From positions 248,001 to 312,000 of the forward strand of contig JAMYGW020000003.1 in assembly GCA_025617375.2 (NCBI GenBank): 64,000 nt of DNA, read 5' to 3'. Numbering within the stretch: position 1 is the stretch's first letter; each line of letters opens with the position of its first letter. Below, piece after piece: positions 44,864-57,145 of this stretch. The notes beneath the pieces are model-generated. The model was not told the DNA's origin and ran no database searches. It saw nothing but the letters and a program-made list of their open reading frames with translations. Made by a program: the position numbers and the translations under genes. This DNA comes from Acarospora socialis (Eukaryota; Ascomycota; Lecanoromycetes; Acarosporales; Acarosporaceae).

Positions 44864-47257
44864 TCAAAACCCGAACTGCGTCGACCATTGCATGTTCTCG
44901 CTCTCCTGTGCTGCCTCACCAGTCTGCCAGGTATTCTCAATGAACTCGTCCCATTCGTTCCAATTAATGGAATCTGAGACCTGATCTAGGTTCATACCGG
45001 AGAACAGATCGGACGGTATGTATCCGTCGAGCCCAGTTGGCTGCTGGAGGTACAAGAGGGCGGCTTCAGGTTGACCCGAAATCTCCATTGGGACTGTAGG
45101 CACTGCATCATGTATAACACCGCTCTGGAGGCTAACCGGCGCTGTGTAAGTAGGTCCTACACCAGGGTTAGGCAGATACTGCAGCTCTGGGACCGTAACA
45201 GCCTGGTCCTTGACCTGGGTTGCAGACTGCAACCTTGCTGCCCGTGCCTTGCCTAGCAATTTCTTGATTGGGCGCCACAAGGTGCCCTTCTTGGTGTCCG
45301 CAACCCGGTCGCTCCATTTGTCGAAAACCACGTCGACGATGGTCCAGGCCCTCTCAACTAGAGGCCCGCTGGTTTGAACGCAGAGTTCGGCCAATGTGAC
45401 GGCGAGTGGATGCCATTGCAAGTACGTCTCCAAGAACCAAGTCCACTGGGCGATGGATTTATTAGTGTTGAGCATATTACTAAATTCGAGGATTGACACC
45501 GCAGCCCTTAGGATGCTGTCTCTGCTCGCTTCAGACCGAGTAGCCATCTGATGGGTCTGATAAGGATACTGTAAGCGGAGCCACGCTTTCAGTTCGACAA
45601 TACGATTGACTATAGAACAAACCCAGAATATCGGAATGGTTGTGTCGCAATTTGCCAGGTACTTTGACTTCACCCGTTCGCTGCATTTCTTGACCAACTC
45701 TTCTCTGTCCTTCCGTTCCATAACACGAGCATCTCTGTATGGAACGTAGTGCAAACGTCGTGCAAAATCCGACACGTCCTGGCACATCAGGCAGAACGTC
45801 ATCTCCGTACCACCCAGATGTTCCGTCACCTCCTGCCTGCTCTCGGGACTGATGTCCTCGTCGTTGACGTTGGACGGCATTTTCGTCGAATGGTCAAAGA
45901 CCATGGGTGCTGATCCTCGATCTTCAGAAGCACGCATCTCAAGGACGTTAATCTGCCACCACAAACGACGCCGCATCTCTGTCTCGAACGGCGGGAAGGA
46001 CAAGTCTGCGGGATCGCGATGGAGGTCAAGCGCATGCCCAATACGAACAGCGAGACTGATCAACGTCCATGCCGATCGGCTGTCACTGTGGCAGCGAAGG
46101 CACATCTACAAGGATTAATTAGTCGCAACTTTGAATTGGACGATGGATGATTGTGAAGCATTAGTGGAGGCGGTGAAGCAACAACGAGAATAAAGCCCAT
46201 TCATACAATGCAAGAGCCTACTTACTAGATAAATGACGAATGCCTGAAGCGTGACAAGATCCATGCTGTTCAAGAAGTCTGCGTTGGCCAGGGCCACCTC
46301 GATCGCATACTTGTGATGAACCGCAAGCACTTCCCTATCCTGATGAAAGAACTTAAGGCATTCCTCTTGTGATAAGCTGGTGATTGCTGCGAAGTAGATG
46401 GCGAACGTCAAAGCCTCCTGACCTCCGCCAGTACTTATGTGTTCTAGGCTATCGGCGGCTGCCGACATGAACTTTTTGACTGTGGGCCTGTGTAAGACCT
46501 TGAAAAGTGGATCGACACGCGAGAAGAAAATGTCGGATAGCATGATGATCTGCGGAGGAGTCGGATGTAACGAATGCACATCTGTCCTCTCTCCATTGCC
46601 TTGGAAGATAAAGTGAGTCTCCGGAGATGGCTTATCCCTATTCGAGCTTGACGATGAAGTATTCTCGTATTCATCCTCCTCATCTGATGGCTGATTCAAC
46701 AGCTGTCTTAGGCCATCCACCTACAGTTGATATTGTTAGTGCACCTGACTTTCCATGAACGCCGTTCATAGAGCTACGCCGGGAGAGCCGGAACTGACCT
46801 CACCACTCAAACTCGTCCAGAAATCGCCGCTCAAGTACCGACTTCCATCCGCCTGAACGATAGGCTCAGCATCCTGAGTTCTAGACGATTTCTTCCTTTC
46901 ATCCGCGAGATGCCCGCTCCGGTCCTCTTGTTCAGCTACCCCAGCAGAGATTGTGGGACCCTCAGTGCCCGCTTCGCTGCCAACCAGACGTTCTGTCAGG
47001 GCATTTTCTCCACCAAGTTTCTCCACCAGTCCCTCCAACCGATTCAGTCGGCGTGTAATCTCAACATTGCGTGCTCTGGACCCGCCTTGCCTACCTCTTG
47101 GCAGGCGAAGGCGTGGAGGAAAGACGCAGTCTACTTTGGAGCGTTGGCAGGCAGCGCATGGCTGGGCCTTGTCGCATTTCACCTTGCGCTGGCGACAGCT
47201 AACGCAGCTGAGTGAGCTCAGACTCTGGCCATGTGTAGGCATTGGAAGGCCTCCCAA
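44864..47257 (-). CDS. Zn2Cys6 fungal transcription factor
   Basis: A nuclear binuclear-zinc-cluster regulator. Exons 47257..46799, 46720..46226 and 46105..44864 (introns 78 and 120 bp, both phase 0, GT-AG) give 731 residues. The DNA-binding cluster is CVSCRQRKVKCDKAQPCAAC with the sixth Cys six residues later, residues 18-44, C-x2-C-x6-C-x5-C-x2-C-x6-C. An Arg-rich linker and a short coiled coil (ITRRLNRLEGLVEKLGGEN) follow, as in dimeric members. The middle homology region begins around IMLSDIFFSRVDPLFKVLHRPTV and includes the typical ALDLHRDPADLSFPPFETEMRRRLWW. The C-terminus is Gln/Asn/Glu-rich, perhaps an activation region. The target genes are unknown; no gene cluster surrounds it. Confidence 0.93.
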
Positions 47258-47951
47258 GTTCGAATCAGTAATAGCCGGCTGAAGGTGTTCTCAACACCAC
47301 TTCCGAGAGCGAAGATGACATGCTAAGTCGAAATATTAGGCACCGGTCGGTGGCGTCAACACACGAATTGCACACGACAGGACGGTTTTACAAGCTAGAT
47401 GATCCAATGATTGTCAAGAGATATACGAGCCTTGATCCTTCGCTCAGTCAAGGTGTCATTGGAACGGAAGGTTAGGTACTGAGAGCAGTATATCAAGGTA
47501 CGCTAAGGGCTACATCGACGGTGCATGACAGCTGGAGTGTTGTTGTAGGAGGGCTTCGAGGCGGAATCTGAAGCATCCGAGGACCATCAATTACGTGTCT
47601 TGAAGACACACAACATGGGGCTGTAGGAGGTGTTCTCCGTTCTTACCGACCCGCTCGTCTTCCTTTATGTGTCGAGTAGCATATGTGTAGGAGTACGATC
47701 CTTTCCTGTGTGATGGTGGACAGCTTAGTAAGCGACAGCCACGGCCACTACTGACTAGCGTCCTCGCTTAGCGGGCCGATACAGAAAGTGCGAGGTACCT
47801 GCCAAAGTAAACAAAACACGTCCACCGAACAGTGTTGACTTTTAATTATTCCCTATTCTTATGAGCACAACCCATCATGACTTCCAGATGACCATGCCCC
47901 ATTTTCTTCTTTGCTTAACAGACTGTTGCTCTTCATGAGCGCGCCAAATCA
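47258..47951. other. Divergent intergenic region
   Basis: About 690 bp between the divergent Zn2Cys6 and CM1/PACT genes. It should hold both promoters. No coding sequence is supported. Confidence 0.5.
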
Positions 47952-50900
47952 ATGGCAGAACTCTACATCGACACGCCACGTACCGAAGGAGGCAACACCA
48001 CCTTCTTGAACAACGCGCATAACTTGGATCAATTATCCATTGAGAACTCGTTCCAGGTACCGGCCAAGGACGATAATGACCTTCTCAAGCAGATTCGCAG
48101 CAACCGTCGCGGTCTGGACCTCCGGACGCCTCGGTCTCGCGCGCCCTTCACCGACAGGCGTAACATACAGGCAGCGCCGGGCAACGGTGAGTTTACCCCG
48201 TTGATGAAGAGCGTCACGAAGAACAATCACCTGCGAAATGGGAAACAGAATGGTGTTCCCGACACGCCGGCATTCTTGAAGCCGGGTTTCAAGAGCATCG
48301 CTGAAAGCCCGGCACTGCCTGCTCCCGAAATCTCCGCTGTATATGGCGACGAGACTGGAAGCTCGTTTAGCGGACCGGACGAAAGGACCCCAATACCGCG
48401 AGTAGCAAGTAGCAGCGCGCAATCGACTCCGCTGGCTGCGCTGCCGAAGAGGGATGGAGGTGGGTTGTTCGCCGACGGCGCTACGTTGAAGGAGCAGGAG
48501 AATATCATCAACAAGGTAGAGAAAGAGAATTTTGGACTGAAGTTGAAAATACACTTCCTCGAAGAACAGCTGCGAAAGTCCGGTCCCGGTCTCAACGAAG
48601 CCGCATTGAAGGAGAATACCGAGCTGAAAGTCACGAGGATCACTATGCAGAAGGAGCTACATCGCTATAGGAAGAGTTTGGGGCAAGCGGAACGTGATCT
48701 AGAAGATTGTCGGTCACAGTTCTCGGACCTTCAGAATAAGGCGAGGCAAAAGCATGCGGACGCGAGTCTTCGTGAAGAGCTGGAGGCTGTTAGGAAGGAT
48801 GTGCAGCGAAAGGAGGTCGAGATCGGAGGTTTAAAGGAGCAGCTGCGGGCGTTGGCAGATCAGGGGTCGGACGCTGAGAAACTCAAGGATGAGATCGAGG
48901 ATCTGCAGGCAGAACTGCGCGAAAAAGACCGGACGATCGAAGAGAGAGAGGACGAGATTGAGGCGCTCAAGGAACAGGCTAACAAAGACTCGACTACTAT
49001 TGCAGAACTAGAAGAGGACTTGGAATCTAGTCAGAAAGAAGTTCAGGACCTTCAAGACAAGCTACAACGGGCGAACGTCGAAAAGAGGAAGGCACAAGAC
49101 GACTATCGCGAAGCACTTGACGAGAAGCAGCGCGCGGAGGATGATCTGAACGAGCTACGTGATGAGATGGCGAACAAGTCTTTCCACACGAAAGGTCTAA
49201 GCCGACAGCTAGAGGACAAGGCTACCAAGCTTCAAAACAATCTGGATGCATTACGCGAGGAACACGCCGAACTGCAGGAGAAATTTGAGGATAAGGTTCG
49301 TTTGGCGAAGAGACTTCAGGAAAAGGTAGATGACCTTGAGAAGGAGACTGGTTCGAGAGAACACAAACTCCAGGATCAAGTTGAGTTGGCCCAACACGAG
49401 CGCGATTCGATCAAGACTCGGCTTGAACATGTCTCAGAAGAGTTGCGCAACCGGAAAGAAGAGAAGGACCTCTTACAATCTCGCCATGACGCCTTGACAA
49501 CAGAATCTCAGACTCTGCAGAAGGATCTACGGAAGGCGCAAGCTACCGCAACCGAGCTTGAGATTAGCCTCGCGAATGAGCAACAGCATGCTGCAGACAA
49601 CGAGCAGTGTCTCCGGAACCAAAGCAAAGATGAGATCGAACGCCTGATGGACGAGATCGATGACATGCGACGGGAATTCGAAGATAAGGAGATCCAATTT
49701 GCAACCCAACAGGATCACTGGGAGAGTCTACGGCGAGGCTTAGAGTCCCAGCGCGAGAGGGCAGAGGAACAGGCAGCGGGGCTTCAGAGGACGATTCAAA
49801 AGCTACAAGAAAGTGAGGGAACCCTGTCCGGCCGAGAGTTGAAGTTGCAGCAGGCGCTGGAGAGCGAGAAGCAACGCCATGAAGCGGAAGAGGCTGTACT
49901 GGAGCGCCAGATTCAAGAGCTCAACGGCGAGATTGACAAGAGGCGGCAGTTGTACGAAGAAGCACGGTCGGAGCTATCTCGTGTCAAGGAAGAGCTCCGA
50001 CTCGAGAAACGCGAGGAAGATTCCCTAAACGAGAAGATCCAGGGCCTAGAGGATGAGATCGTGATACTGCAGGGTAGCCTGGATGATGAAGCGGAACGCG
50101 CTAAGACGAACATATCTGCCGCTAGGCAAGAGTCTGAAGGTTTGCGTCGTCAACTGCACACCGTAAAGCAAGACCTGGCCAGGGCCGAAGCTGCGTATGC
50201 GGACGCTCGAGACGAGATCGAGACTTTCCAAGGTGACCTAGACGCGGGAAATGGTTCGAAGGAGCAGTTGAGCTCACGGCTCCGAGATGTCGAAGCCCAG
50301 CTGCAAAATGTCAGAGCTGAGAAGCAGAGCATCCAGGATCAACTAACTCAAACGAAGTCGGAAATGCACTCTTTGCGAAACTCAGCGGATGAAATCGAGG
50401 TCGAGAGGGACGAGCTCAAAAACCAACTCGACCAGGTTCAGGACCAGCTGAGCGATACTCACAGATATGATCAAGAGAAAACCAACCTACGTCAAGCCAA
50501 ACTTAGACTAGAGGGTGAAAATGCTCGATCCCGGGAAGAACGAAAAGCCTTAGTGGAGAAGATCGAAGCTGTAGAGAAGGACCTGGAAGCGGAGATTGAG
50601 CGAGGGGCCTCGGAGGAAGGACGTCTAAGTGCTGAAGTCGCTGCTCTGCGTAGCAAGTTGACTGGCGCTTCAGAAGGAAGGGACAGAGAGCTCGGCGCAT
50701 CGAAGCATAAAATCCAACGCCTTGAACTTCGAATCCGAGAACTCGAAGATCTTCTACAACTAGATAAGGTGGATGATGCCGCCGCCGCGGAGCTATCTAT
50801 GATTCGGAAAGACCTCTCCGCAGCACAGAAGAAAGAGACGGACTACCTACAGCGTGAGGCATCTCATAAGGACAGTGTTCGTGAACTAAAGCGGAAGATC

Positions 50901-52099
50901 GCGACCCTTGAACGACAGCTGCATGAAGTTGAGATCGAGAAGCTCAAGGTCGACTCACCAAGGTCATCAGTTGCTGGCTCTGCTCGCAAAAGTGAAGTTG
51001 TTGAACTTAGACAACAACTTGCCGAAGCCCATCAACAGATGAAGGACCTCCGTTCAAAACTGAGAGACACCGAGCGGGAAGCCCAGCGGAAGATCGCTGC
51101 TGCGGAAAACGAGTTGCGTGCCAAAACCAACGTCGTTGAACAAGATCGCGAGTTATTAGAACAGGAGATCGAAGATTGCCGTCTCCAACAAGAGGAGCAG
51201 GTTGCCAAAAAGACCTCTGCGGAGCATGCTATCAGCCGATTGCGCTCCAAAATCCAGCGTCTCGAGAAGGATCTCCACGAAGCGCGGTCGGACACGGTCG
51301 ATCGCACGATTGCTGAAGAACGGAAGGATCTTCACGAGATGCTGAAGGACGCCAAGCTCGAAGTTGAGGAGCTCCAGTTGCAGATCTCCGAGCGAGACGG
51401 CAAGATGCAGTCGTATGCCTTGAGAGAGAAGAATCTGCTCTCACAGCTCAAGCGAGTCCGCGAAGAGCGTACATCGCAGAGGCAACGAGCTAATGCTGCG
51501 ACCATGGAAATGATCAATCTCCAGACCCGGTATGAGCAGATCGTGGACGAGATGGGACGCCAGCGGCAACTGTGGGACGAGGAACGCAAATCTCTCACTC
51601 ATCGGGTGCGGTTCCCCAATATGTCGATCAGCAGTGTGCATCACTCGCGCCTCGAGGAAGAAATCCAGGAGAAAGAAAGGATACATGAACTGGAGCTGCG
51701 AGGACTGGCGAAGCAGATCCAGTGGCTGCGAGCAAAGTGGAACCGGACAGAAGCCTTTAGAGCAGACTTGGCGTACGAGAAGAGGTACTACCTCCTACAG
51801 ATTGCCACGTACGATAGATAGTAAGTGTCCGATTGCTGTTCCGTTCTTTTACATCAACTGACGAGCATATCAGCAACAAACTGGACCTCCAGCTTCTCCA
51901 GAAGATGGGCGCCAAGATTCCGCGGAAAATACGCCCGAAGAAGGCACCAACTCTGCGTGTTGTTGCGTTTATGGTTCGAGCTGCAGTCAAGATGAAACGG
52001 AGACAGGCGGAATGGGCCGTCCATCTTGAGCTCAAGGCACTGATTGTGAAGACAAAGAACTCCATGCGGCGTGTGTCGAAGAGAACCATTTGCGATTGA
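47952..52099 (+). CDS. Spindle-pole / MTOC coiled-coil protein with CM1 and PACT regions
   Basis: A gamma-tubulin-complex tether of the Pcp1/Spc110/Mto1 (ApsB) group. Exons 47952..51820 and 51874..52099 (53 bp intron) give 1364 residues. The first 170 residues are disordered with phospho-site-like TP/SP motifs. A CM1 (centrosomin motif 1) region begins near residue 178: TLKEQENIINKVEKENFGLK followed by LKIHFLEEQL, the segment that binds and activates gamma-tubulin complexes. About 1000 residues of heptad-rich coiled coil follow. The C-terminus has LAKQIQWLRAKWNRTEAFR and, after the intron, KLDLQLLQKMG then a basic helix, matching the PACT/MTOC-targeting domain. I cannot decide between Pcp1/Spc110 and Mto1/ApsB orthology from sequence alone. 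Confidence 0.9.
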
Positions 52100-52443
52100 G
52101 TAGGGAGGCAGTACACTCGTTTATACCCGAGCGGTTGGCGTGCGGACTTGGAGGGCATGGAGGCTGCATTGGCATTGGTGTTTTAGTCTAGCATTAGTAG
52201 CATGAGTCTTTGGGAGATAACAACTATAACATGTTCCTATAAATGTTACACTATTGTTGCTTCTCAGCAGCAGAACTCCAAGAACATGCTGTTGGTAGTC
52301 ATAGTTGTAGAGGATGATATTCGGGAACTCCTTCCCTCTCGCTTAACCTAGCTCGCCTGTACTATCCTCAGCCCTACAAGCAACTCTCGAATTCTTCAAC
52401 AACCGCGACCACAAAGCCACCACTCTCCATACCCACACTCACC
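52100..52443. other. Intergenic before eIF3k
   Basis: About 340 bp between two same-strand genes. Nothing beyond likely untranslated and promoter sequence is visible. Confidence 0.45.
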
Positions 52444-53508
52444 ATGGGCATCGCATTCGACTACGCGCCCGATCGGCCCGAACATATCGACGCCATACTC
52501 AACGGGCTCGACCGCTACAATCCCGAAACGACGGCGGTCTTCCAAGACTACGTGACGCAGCAATGCGAAGACCGCACATACGACTGCTACGCCAACCTCG
52601 CTCTCCTCAAGCTGTGAGCTCCTTCCTCCTCCTCTCCATCCTTACTGCACTAGGTGTTATGATGACTGAACACAACGTTTCCTATTACCTGACGGGCGCT
52701 GGCGACCTTGAATCAGTCGCACGCCCCGTGAAGCGAAGTTTATTAGCTCTATCTGAACCCGCCCCCATTTCTCAGCTCTCCCCAATCGTCTCCCTCCGCC
52801 GCTCCGAACTTTCACAGATAAGCTGACTGCCCTCCCTTCGGGAAACGCCTATCAGATACCAATTCAACCCGCACCTCACCCGCGACGAAACAACCACCAA
52901 TATCCTCGTCAAAGCCCTAACCGTCTTCCCCTCCCCGGACTTCTCCCTCTGCCTGCATCTCCTCCCGCCGCACATCCTCTCTCCCACCACCAACACCACG
53001 CTCTCCACCCCCGCCGCCGGCGACGCGCCCCTCTCGGAGGCGGTGCAGAAGCTCAACGCGCTGAACACGCTGCTCTCGTGCGCCGACTACCGCGGCTTCT
53101 GGAGCACGCTCGACAGCGACGACCTGTACGCCGACTTGATTGCGGACGTGAGCGGGTTCGAGGAGCTGATGCGGGTGCGGATCGCGGTGAGTGTGAGTCA
53201 GACGTGCAGGGAGGTGGAGAGGGGCGTGTTGGAGGGGTGGTTGGCGTGCAGTGGGAGGGAGTTTGAGCGGTTCGTGGGCGAGGTGTGTGGGTGGGGGATT
53301 GATGAGACCGAAGTCGGGAAGGGGGTCGTGCGGGTGCCGGTCAATAAGGAGAATGAGGCCAAGGGCACCGTCGTCAGGGAGAATGTGAAGTTCGATCGTG
53401 AGTTTTTCTCTATCTTTGCGTTCTTACGATGGGGAGTTCCTTTGCTGACGATTGATGGCGACAGAGTTCGCGAGAATGATACGCAGGGCGTACGAGCAAC
53501 CTGCGTAG
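52444..53508 (+). CDS. eif3k: Translation initiation factor eIF3 subunit K
   Basis: A PCI-type helical subunit of the eIF3 complex, cytosolic, joining the 40S subunit during initiation. Exons 52444..52613, 52856..53397 and 53465..53508 give 251 residues, close to family size. The first intron is long for this genome (242 bp). Hallmarks are a start [23 protein letters not shown], then [17 protein letters not shown] across the intron, and [29 protein letters not shown]. The last exon is short and ends [13 protein letters not shown], a family-typical C-terminus that confirms the third exon. It converges on the FAD/Rieske gene. Confidence 0.93.
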
Positions 53509-54319
53509 TCTGCAGTTCGTCCGTATATGCCCTCTTGTGATGTGTTATTGGGGGCTCTATTTTCTTTCGTCATTGCATCCACCCACTCTTCAAGGCACGA
53601 AAATAGGATTAGACCGAGCTAGGCGTTACAGAGGAGGTGTATTCTCATCTTCGCATAGAACCATGAAAAGCAATTACCGGAATTTGCGACTAGTTCTTCT
53701 TACCTGACTAACGTCCCTTGCGTCGCGTCAATTGCTTTGTACGAAGCTGGAACGTAAGACATAAAATGAGTGCTTACTAGCAAGCTAGTTCTGTACGGGA
53801 CGGAGCGCGAGGGGAGTATATACTCCTTTGTTCTCAACTCCGTTGTTCTCAACTCCGTCCATGCCTTGAGCATGGCTCAGAGGATCAGGATAGAAGAGAA
53901 AACAAAGGGTAAGTTCAGTGTGGTGAGTGATCTTGGGAGCTGCGCTGGGGATTTTCGGTCCGGAGTAGTTGTCCAGTCCAGTCAGGCCCAGGCCTTCCCT
54001 CCCGGTACAGACCGTCCGGCTAAAAGATCAGACGGAAGAACTTAGGTCTTAGATATGGTTATACTTCTGTTTTTGTCCTGTAAGCTAAAGCTAAGTTGTG
54101 CTATATGACCCTCAAGCTCGTGAACAAGCTCCTTCGACTAACAGTCCTGACGTGTTTTCATCAAGACTTCAGACCCTGATTTCGCCGTCTGCCACTTTAA
54201 CCATTGACCGTTGCCTCAACTACCTACCACTGCCACCGGAACCCTTGAACCATCCTAGCCTCACGAACCCTTATCCTCACCTAGCACTTCCGGCCTCCCT
54301 TCAGACCCCACTTCCCCAT
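53509..54319. other. Intergenic, convergent 3' ends
   Basis: About 800 bp with no supported gene. A short tandem copy of GTTCTCAACTCC sits near 53828-53852. Confidence 0.5.
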
Positions 54320-56101
54320 CTACGCACCCACAGCCTGCGCCTTCGAAGCCTCACCCGCCTCATCCGCCGGCGACAAACCCGCCTTCGACGGCCCAATAAT
54401 CTGCACGCCATCCTTACTAAAGCGACTGCCATGCACGGGGCAATCCCAGCTCTTCTCCGTCGCATTCCAGCACACGACGCCATGCAAATGCGGACACAGC
54501 GCCGAGAACTTATGGACTTGGCCCTTCTCATCTTTATACACCGCCAGAGGCTTGCTGGTCTTGGTGTTGAGGACGCCGCCGTCGCCGGGCGCGAGGTCCT
54601 CGATATCGCGGATGTCGCTCTGCGCGAAGCGCTTGTACTGCGCGTTGATCTGCAGGTCGTGGCTCAGCATGCTGGGGAGCGTTGACATGGGCGGCAGGCG
54701 TTTCGGGTTGTACAGTTCGCCCCAGGCGTTCGTCACGCCTTGGATCTCGTCAGCGATGAGGCGCCCGGCTAGCACGCCGTGCGTCAGGCCGTGGCCCGTG
54801 TCGCCGGTGACGATGTACGTGTGGCTTTTGCCTTGGTTGAGGCCGATGAAGCTCACGGCATCGGTGGAGTCGAAGATTTGGCCCGACCATTTGTAGTCGA
54901 CGCTGCCGGCTTGCGTGTAGCGGTCGCGGACCCAATTTTCGAGCTCGGCGAAGCGGCCGTTCTCTTGCTCTTGGCCGACTTTGTGGTCGCCGCCGCCGAT
55001 GACGAGGTAGTCGTCCTTTTCGTCACAGTGGGTGAAGCGGATGTAGTGGTAGGGGTCTGCTTGGTCGTTGATGAGGCAGTCTTCGTAGCTGCCTTTTGGG
55101 ACGCGAATGGCGATGCAGTATGTGCGGAAGTATTCGACTTGAGCTACAACGCTTAGTTTTTGAAGTGGGATGCAGGTTGCTTCGACGGCATCCTTGCAGT
55201 GGATGGTGTGACCGTCCAGAGTGCTCACTTGGACCTCTTTGGTGGTCAAGAGACCTTTCTCTTTAATCTCAGCCATCCGAGTATGAGTGTAGCATTCAAA
55301 GTTGGGCTGCTGGGTAAGCCATTTCAGGACGCCGACCAGATACTTGGTGGGGTGGAAGGTCGCTTGCTCTTCATATACACCGACGTCTCTCTGATCAACC
55401 TTGCCAGTCCAGCCCTTGATGGCATAATCTGGTCGGAACGACACCGCCAGTCCCAGATCCTTCGCCTTCTTCAGGTCTTCCTGAATCTCTTTCAGCTCCT
55501 CTGCGTGCTTGGGGTGAGACCTTTCATATTGTGAGATCTCGTAGTCGGGGATAATCCTGTACTCGCAATCAATACCAAGCTTCTTGGACACTTCGCCGAC
55601 ATGCTTGATTGCCCATTGGTGACTCTCCGCTGCGATTTTGGCACCGCTGTTTCCGTGCTTGCTGGCGATATCAACATAGCTGTCATCTAGCGCACTGGAC
55701 AAGTGGCCGCTGGTCCTGCCCGACTCTCCCGACACTACCTCTCTGGCTTCAATCATGGCCACCTTGAGGCCACGGGAGACTAACTCATACGCCGTCGAGA
55801 TACCTGTGATCCCGGAACCAATCACGCATACATCAGTCGAGAGATCGTTACTGAGTTTTGGGAAGTGAGGCCTGTTGGAGTATGGTTCAGTGTGTACCCA
55901 GACAGCATCGGTCTCGCCGGAGGTGTTCATGATGTGGTCTGGCCTTGCCATGGTTGCCATGGCTGAACGCTGCATGTTGAAAACCCGGGATGTTGAGAAA
56001 GCGCGGGAGGTTGAACGGTATGAAGATACACGAATTGCAAAGCGCAACGTTGTAGGTCTGCTGAAAGAAGCTGTGAGGATACACAAAGACGAGATGTTCA
56101 T
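54320..56101 (-). CDS. FAD-dependent oxidoreductase with C-terminal Rieske domain
   Basis: A single-exon 593-residue enzyme. The first 45 residues are Arg/Ser-rich without acids (SSYRSTSRAFSTSRVF), a good mitochondrial presequence. The DAO-type flavin domain opens with DVCVIGSGITGISTAYELVSRG near residue 90 and EAREVVSGESGRTSGHLS; the C-terminal flavin motif is YIVTGDTGHGLTHGVLAGRLI. A [2Fe-2S] Rieske domain follows, with CPHLHGVVCW and WDCPVHGSRF near residues 536-561 supplying the Cys-x-His and Cys-x2-His ligands. The same architecture occurs in bacteria and many fungi. Electrons could pass between flavin and cluster, but the substrate is not known to me. Confidence 0.92.
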   Translation of the reverse strand: MNISSLCILTASFSRPTTLRFAIRVSSYRSTSRAFSTSRVFNMQRSAMATMARPDHIMNTSGETDAVWVHTEPYSNRPHFPKLSNDLSTDVCVIGSGITGISTAYELVSRGLKVAMIEAREVVSGESGRTSGHLSSALDDSYVDIASKHGNSGAKIAAESHQWAIKHVGEVSKKLGIDCEYRIIPDYEISQYERSHPKHAEELKEIQEDLKKAKDLGLAVSFRPDYAIKGWTGKVDQRDVGVYEEQATFHPTKYLVGVLKWLTQQPNFECYTHTRMAEIKEKGLLTTKEVQVSTLDGHTIHCKDAVEATCIPLQKLSVVAQVEYFRTYCIAIRVPKGSYEDCLINDQADPYHYIRFTHCDEKDDYLVIGGGDHKVGQEQENGRFAELENWVRDRYTQAGSVDYKWSGQIFDSTDAVSFIGLNQGKSHTYIVTGDTGHGLTHGVLAGRLIADEIQGVTNAWGELYNPKRLPPMSTLPSMLSHDLQINAQYKRFAQSDIRDIEDLAPGDGGVLNTKTSKPLAVYKDEKGQVHKFSALCPHLHGVVCWNATEKSWDCPVHGSRFSKDGVQIIGPSKAGLSPADEAGEASKAQAVGA

Positions 56102-56558
56102 CCTTCCAGATGAATATCAACAGTCGTCAGGATCTCACAGTGAGGGGAATGCTTCGACCTGCATGCTTGACAGCTCATACGAGTAGGTACTAAACATTGA
56201 ATGATATCATGATATACAGCGGGTTTAGCGTTCCCTTAGTCATAGTTATCATAAGCGACACCTGTCTGGTAGGCACGACTTGCCCTTGGCTTTAGTGACT
56301 GCAAAGCAGCTAGAGCTTTGCTTTATTACAATGAACCATATAGTCCTCTCATGGGTATTAGGCAGGAGAAGCCACCAAACTTGCCCAACGCTTTTCGGGT
56401 GTCATGAAGAAGAATGAAAGTTCGCGGTTACAACCTACATTCTATTGATACCATCGAGAGCCCTTCGTACCTATGGAGCAGGCCACAGAATATCTGCAGA
56501 GGAGCTGTACAGATTCCAAGACCCCCGATGTCCTTGCGTAGTCTGCGCGAACTAACTT
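56102..56558. other. Intergenic region upstream of the FAD/Rieske gene
   Basis: About 460 bp with no supported gene. It likely carries the FAD/Rieske promoter. Confidence 0.45.
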
Positions 56559-57145
56559 CTACATAATGACATCGACTTCCTTTCCGTGATGCTGCTTCCG
56601 TCTCCTCTGCTGTATATGCACTCTGTAGACAATGATTTTGTTGAGACACAGAAAAGCGAACAGGCCAGATACAACACCAGTAAACACAAACGGGCAAATG
56701 GTTGCGAGTGTTGCGAAGCCATATGAAGCGCTTTGAAAACTCACCCTATGAGTTAAGACTCAGAAGACCAAATTCGACCTACATTGCCGCCGGTACGACC
56801 TGACACAGGCCAACGATGTAGGGCCAGGCAAAGCTCGATGTAAGAAACAACCGTACTGGCTGTACCCATTGTGATAGCCTAAATGCGAGCATTTGTGCAT
56901 TCGTCCTGGGCGAGATGCCTCAGCGTCGTGAACTGAGAATTCTTATCCAGTCGTTTCAGACGTAGCTCGTTGAACTCATGGCGCGTGTTGGTCCCCTCAC
57001 GCGGGCTCGGATTAAGCTGTTGCAGGAAGTCCAGCAAGGGAAGCCTCCATTGCTCCTCATGATAGACCCTAGGGCAGCAGACGAAGGCATCTTTCGCAGT
57101 TCCAAGAAATCTTAGGCCTTCGCCAGTAGCTCTTGGAGCAGATTT
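56559..57145 (-). pseudogene. Membrane-protein gene relic or fragment
   Basis: On the minus strand one can read PKSAPRATGEGLRFLGTAKD, HEEQWRLPLLDFLQQLNPSP and RLKRLDKNSQFTTLRHLAQ, then, in another frame, MLAFRLSQWVQPVRLFLTSS followed by FAWPYIVGLCQVVPAAM. A GTAGGT...TCATAG intron (about 38 bp, unusually short) leads to VSFQSASYGFATLATICPFV and a Gly/Phe-rich span, then a basic tail ending VDVIM. The frame change lies near 56915-56930. Two to three membrane spans are visible. I do not recognise the family. It may be a decayed host gene or a 5'-truncated gene with a sequencing error. Confidence 0.45.
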
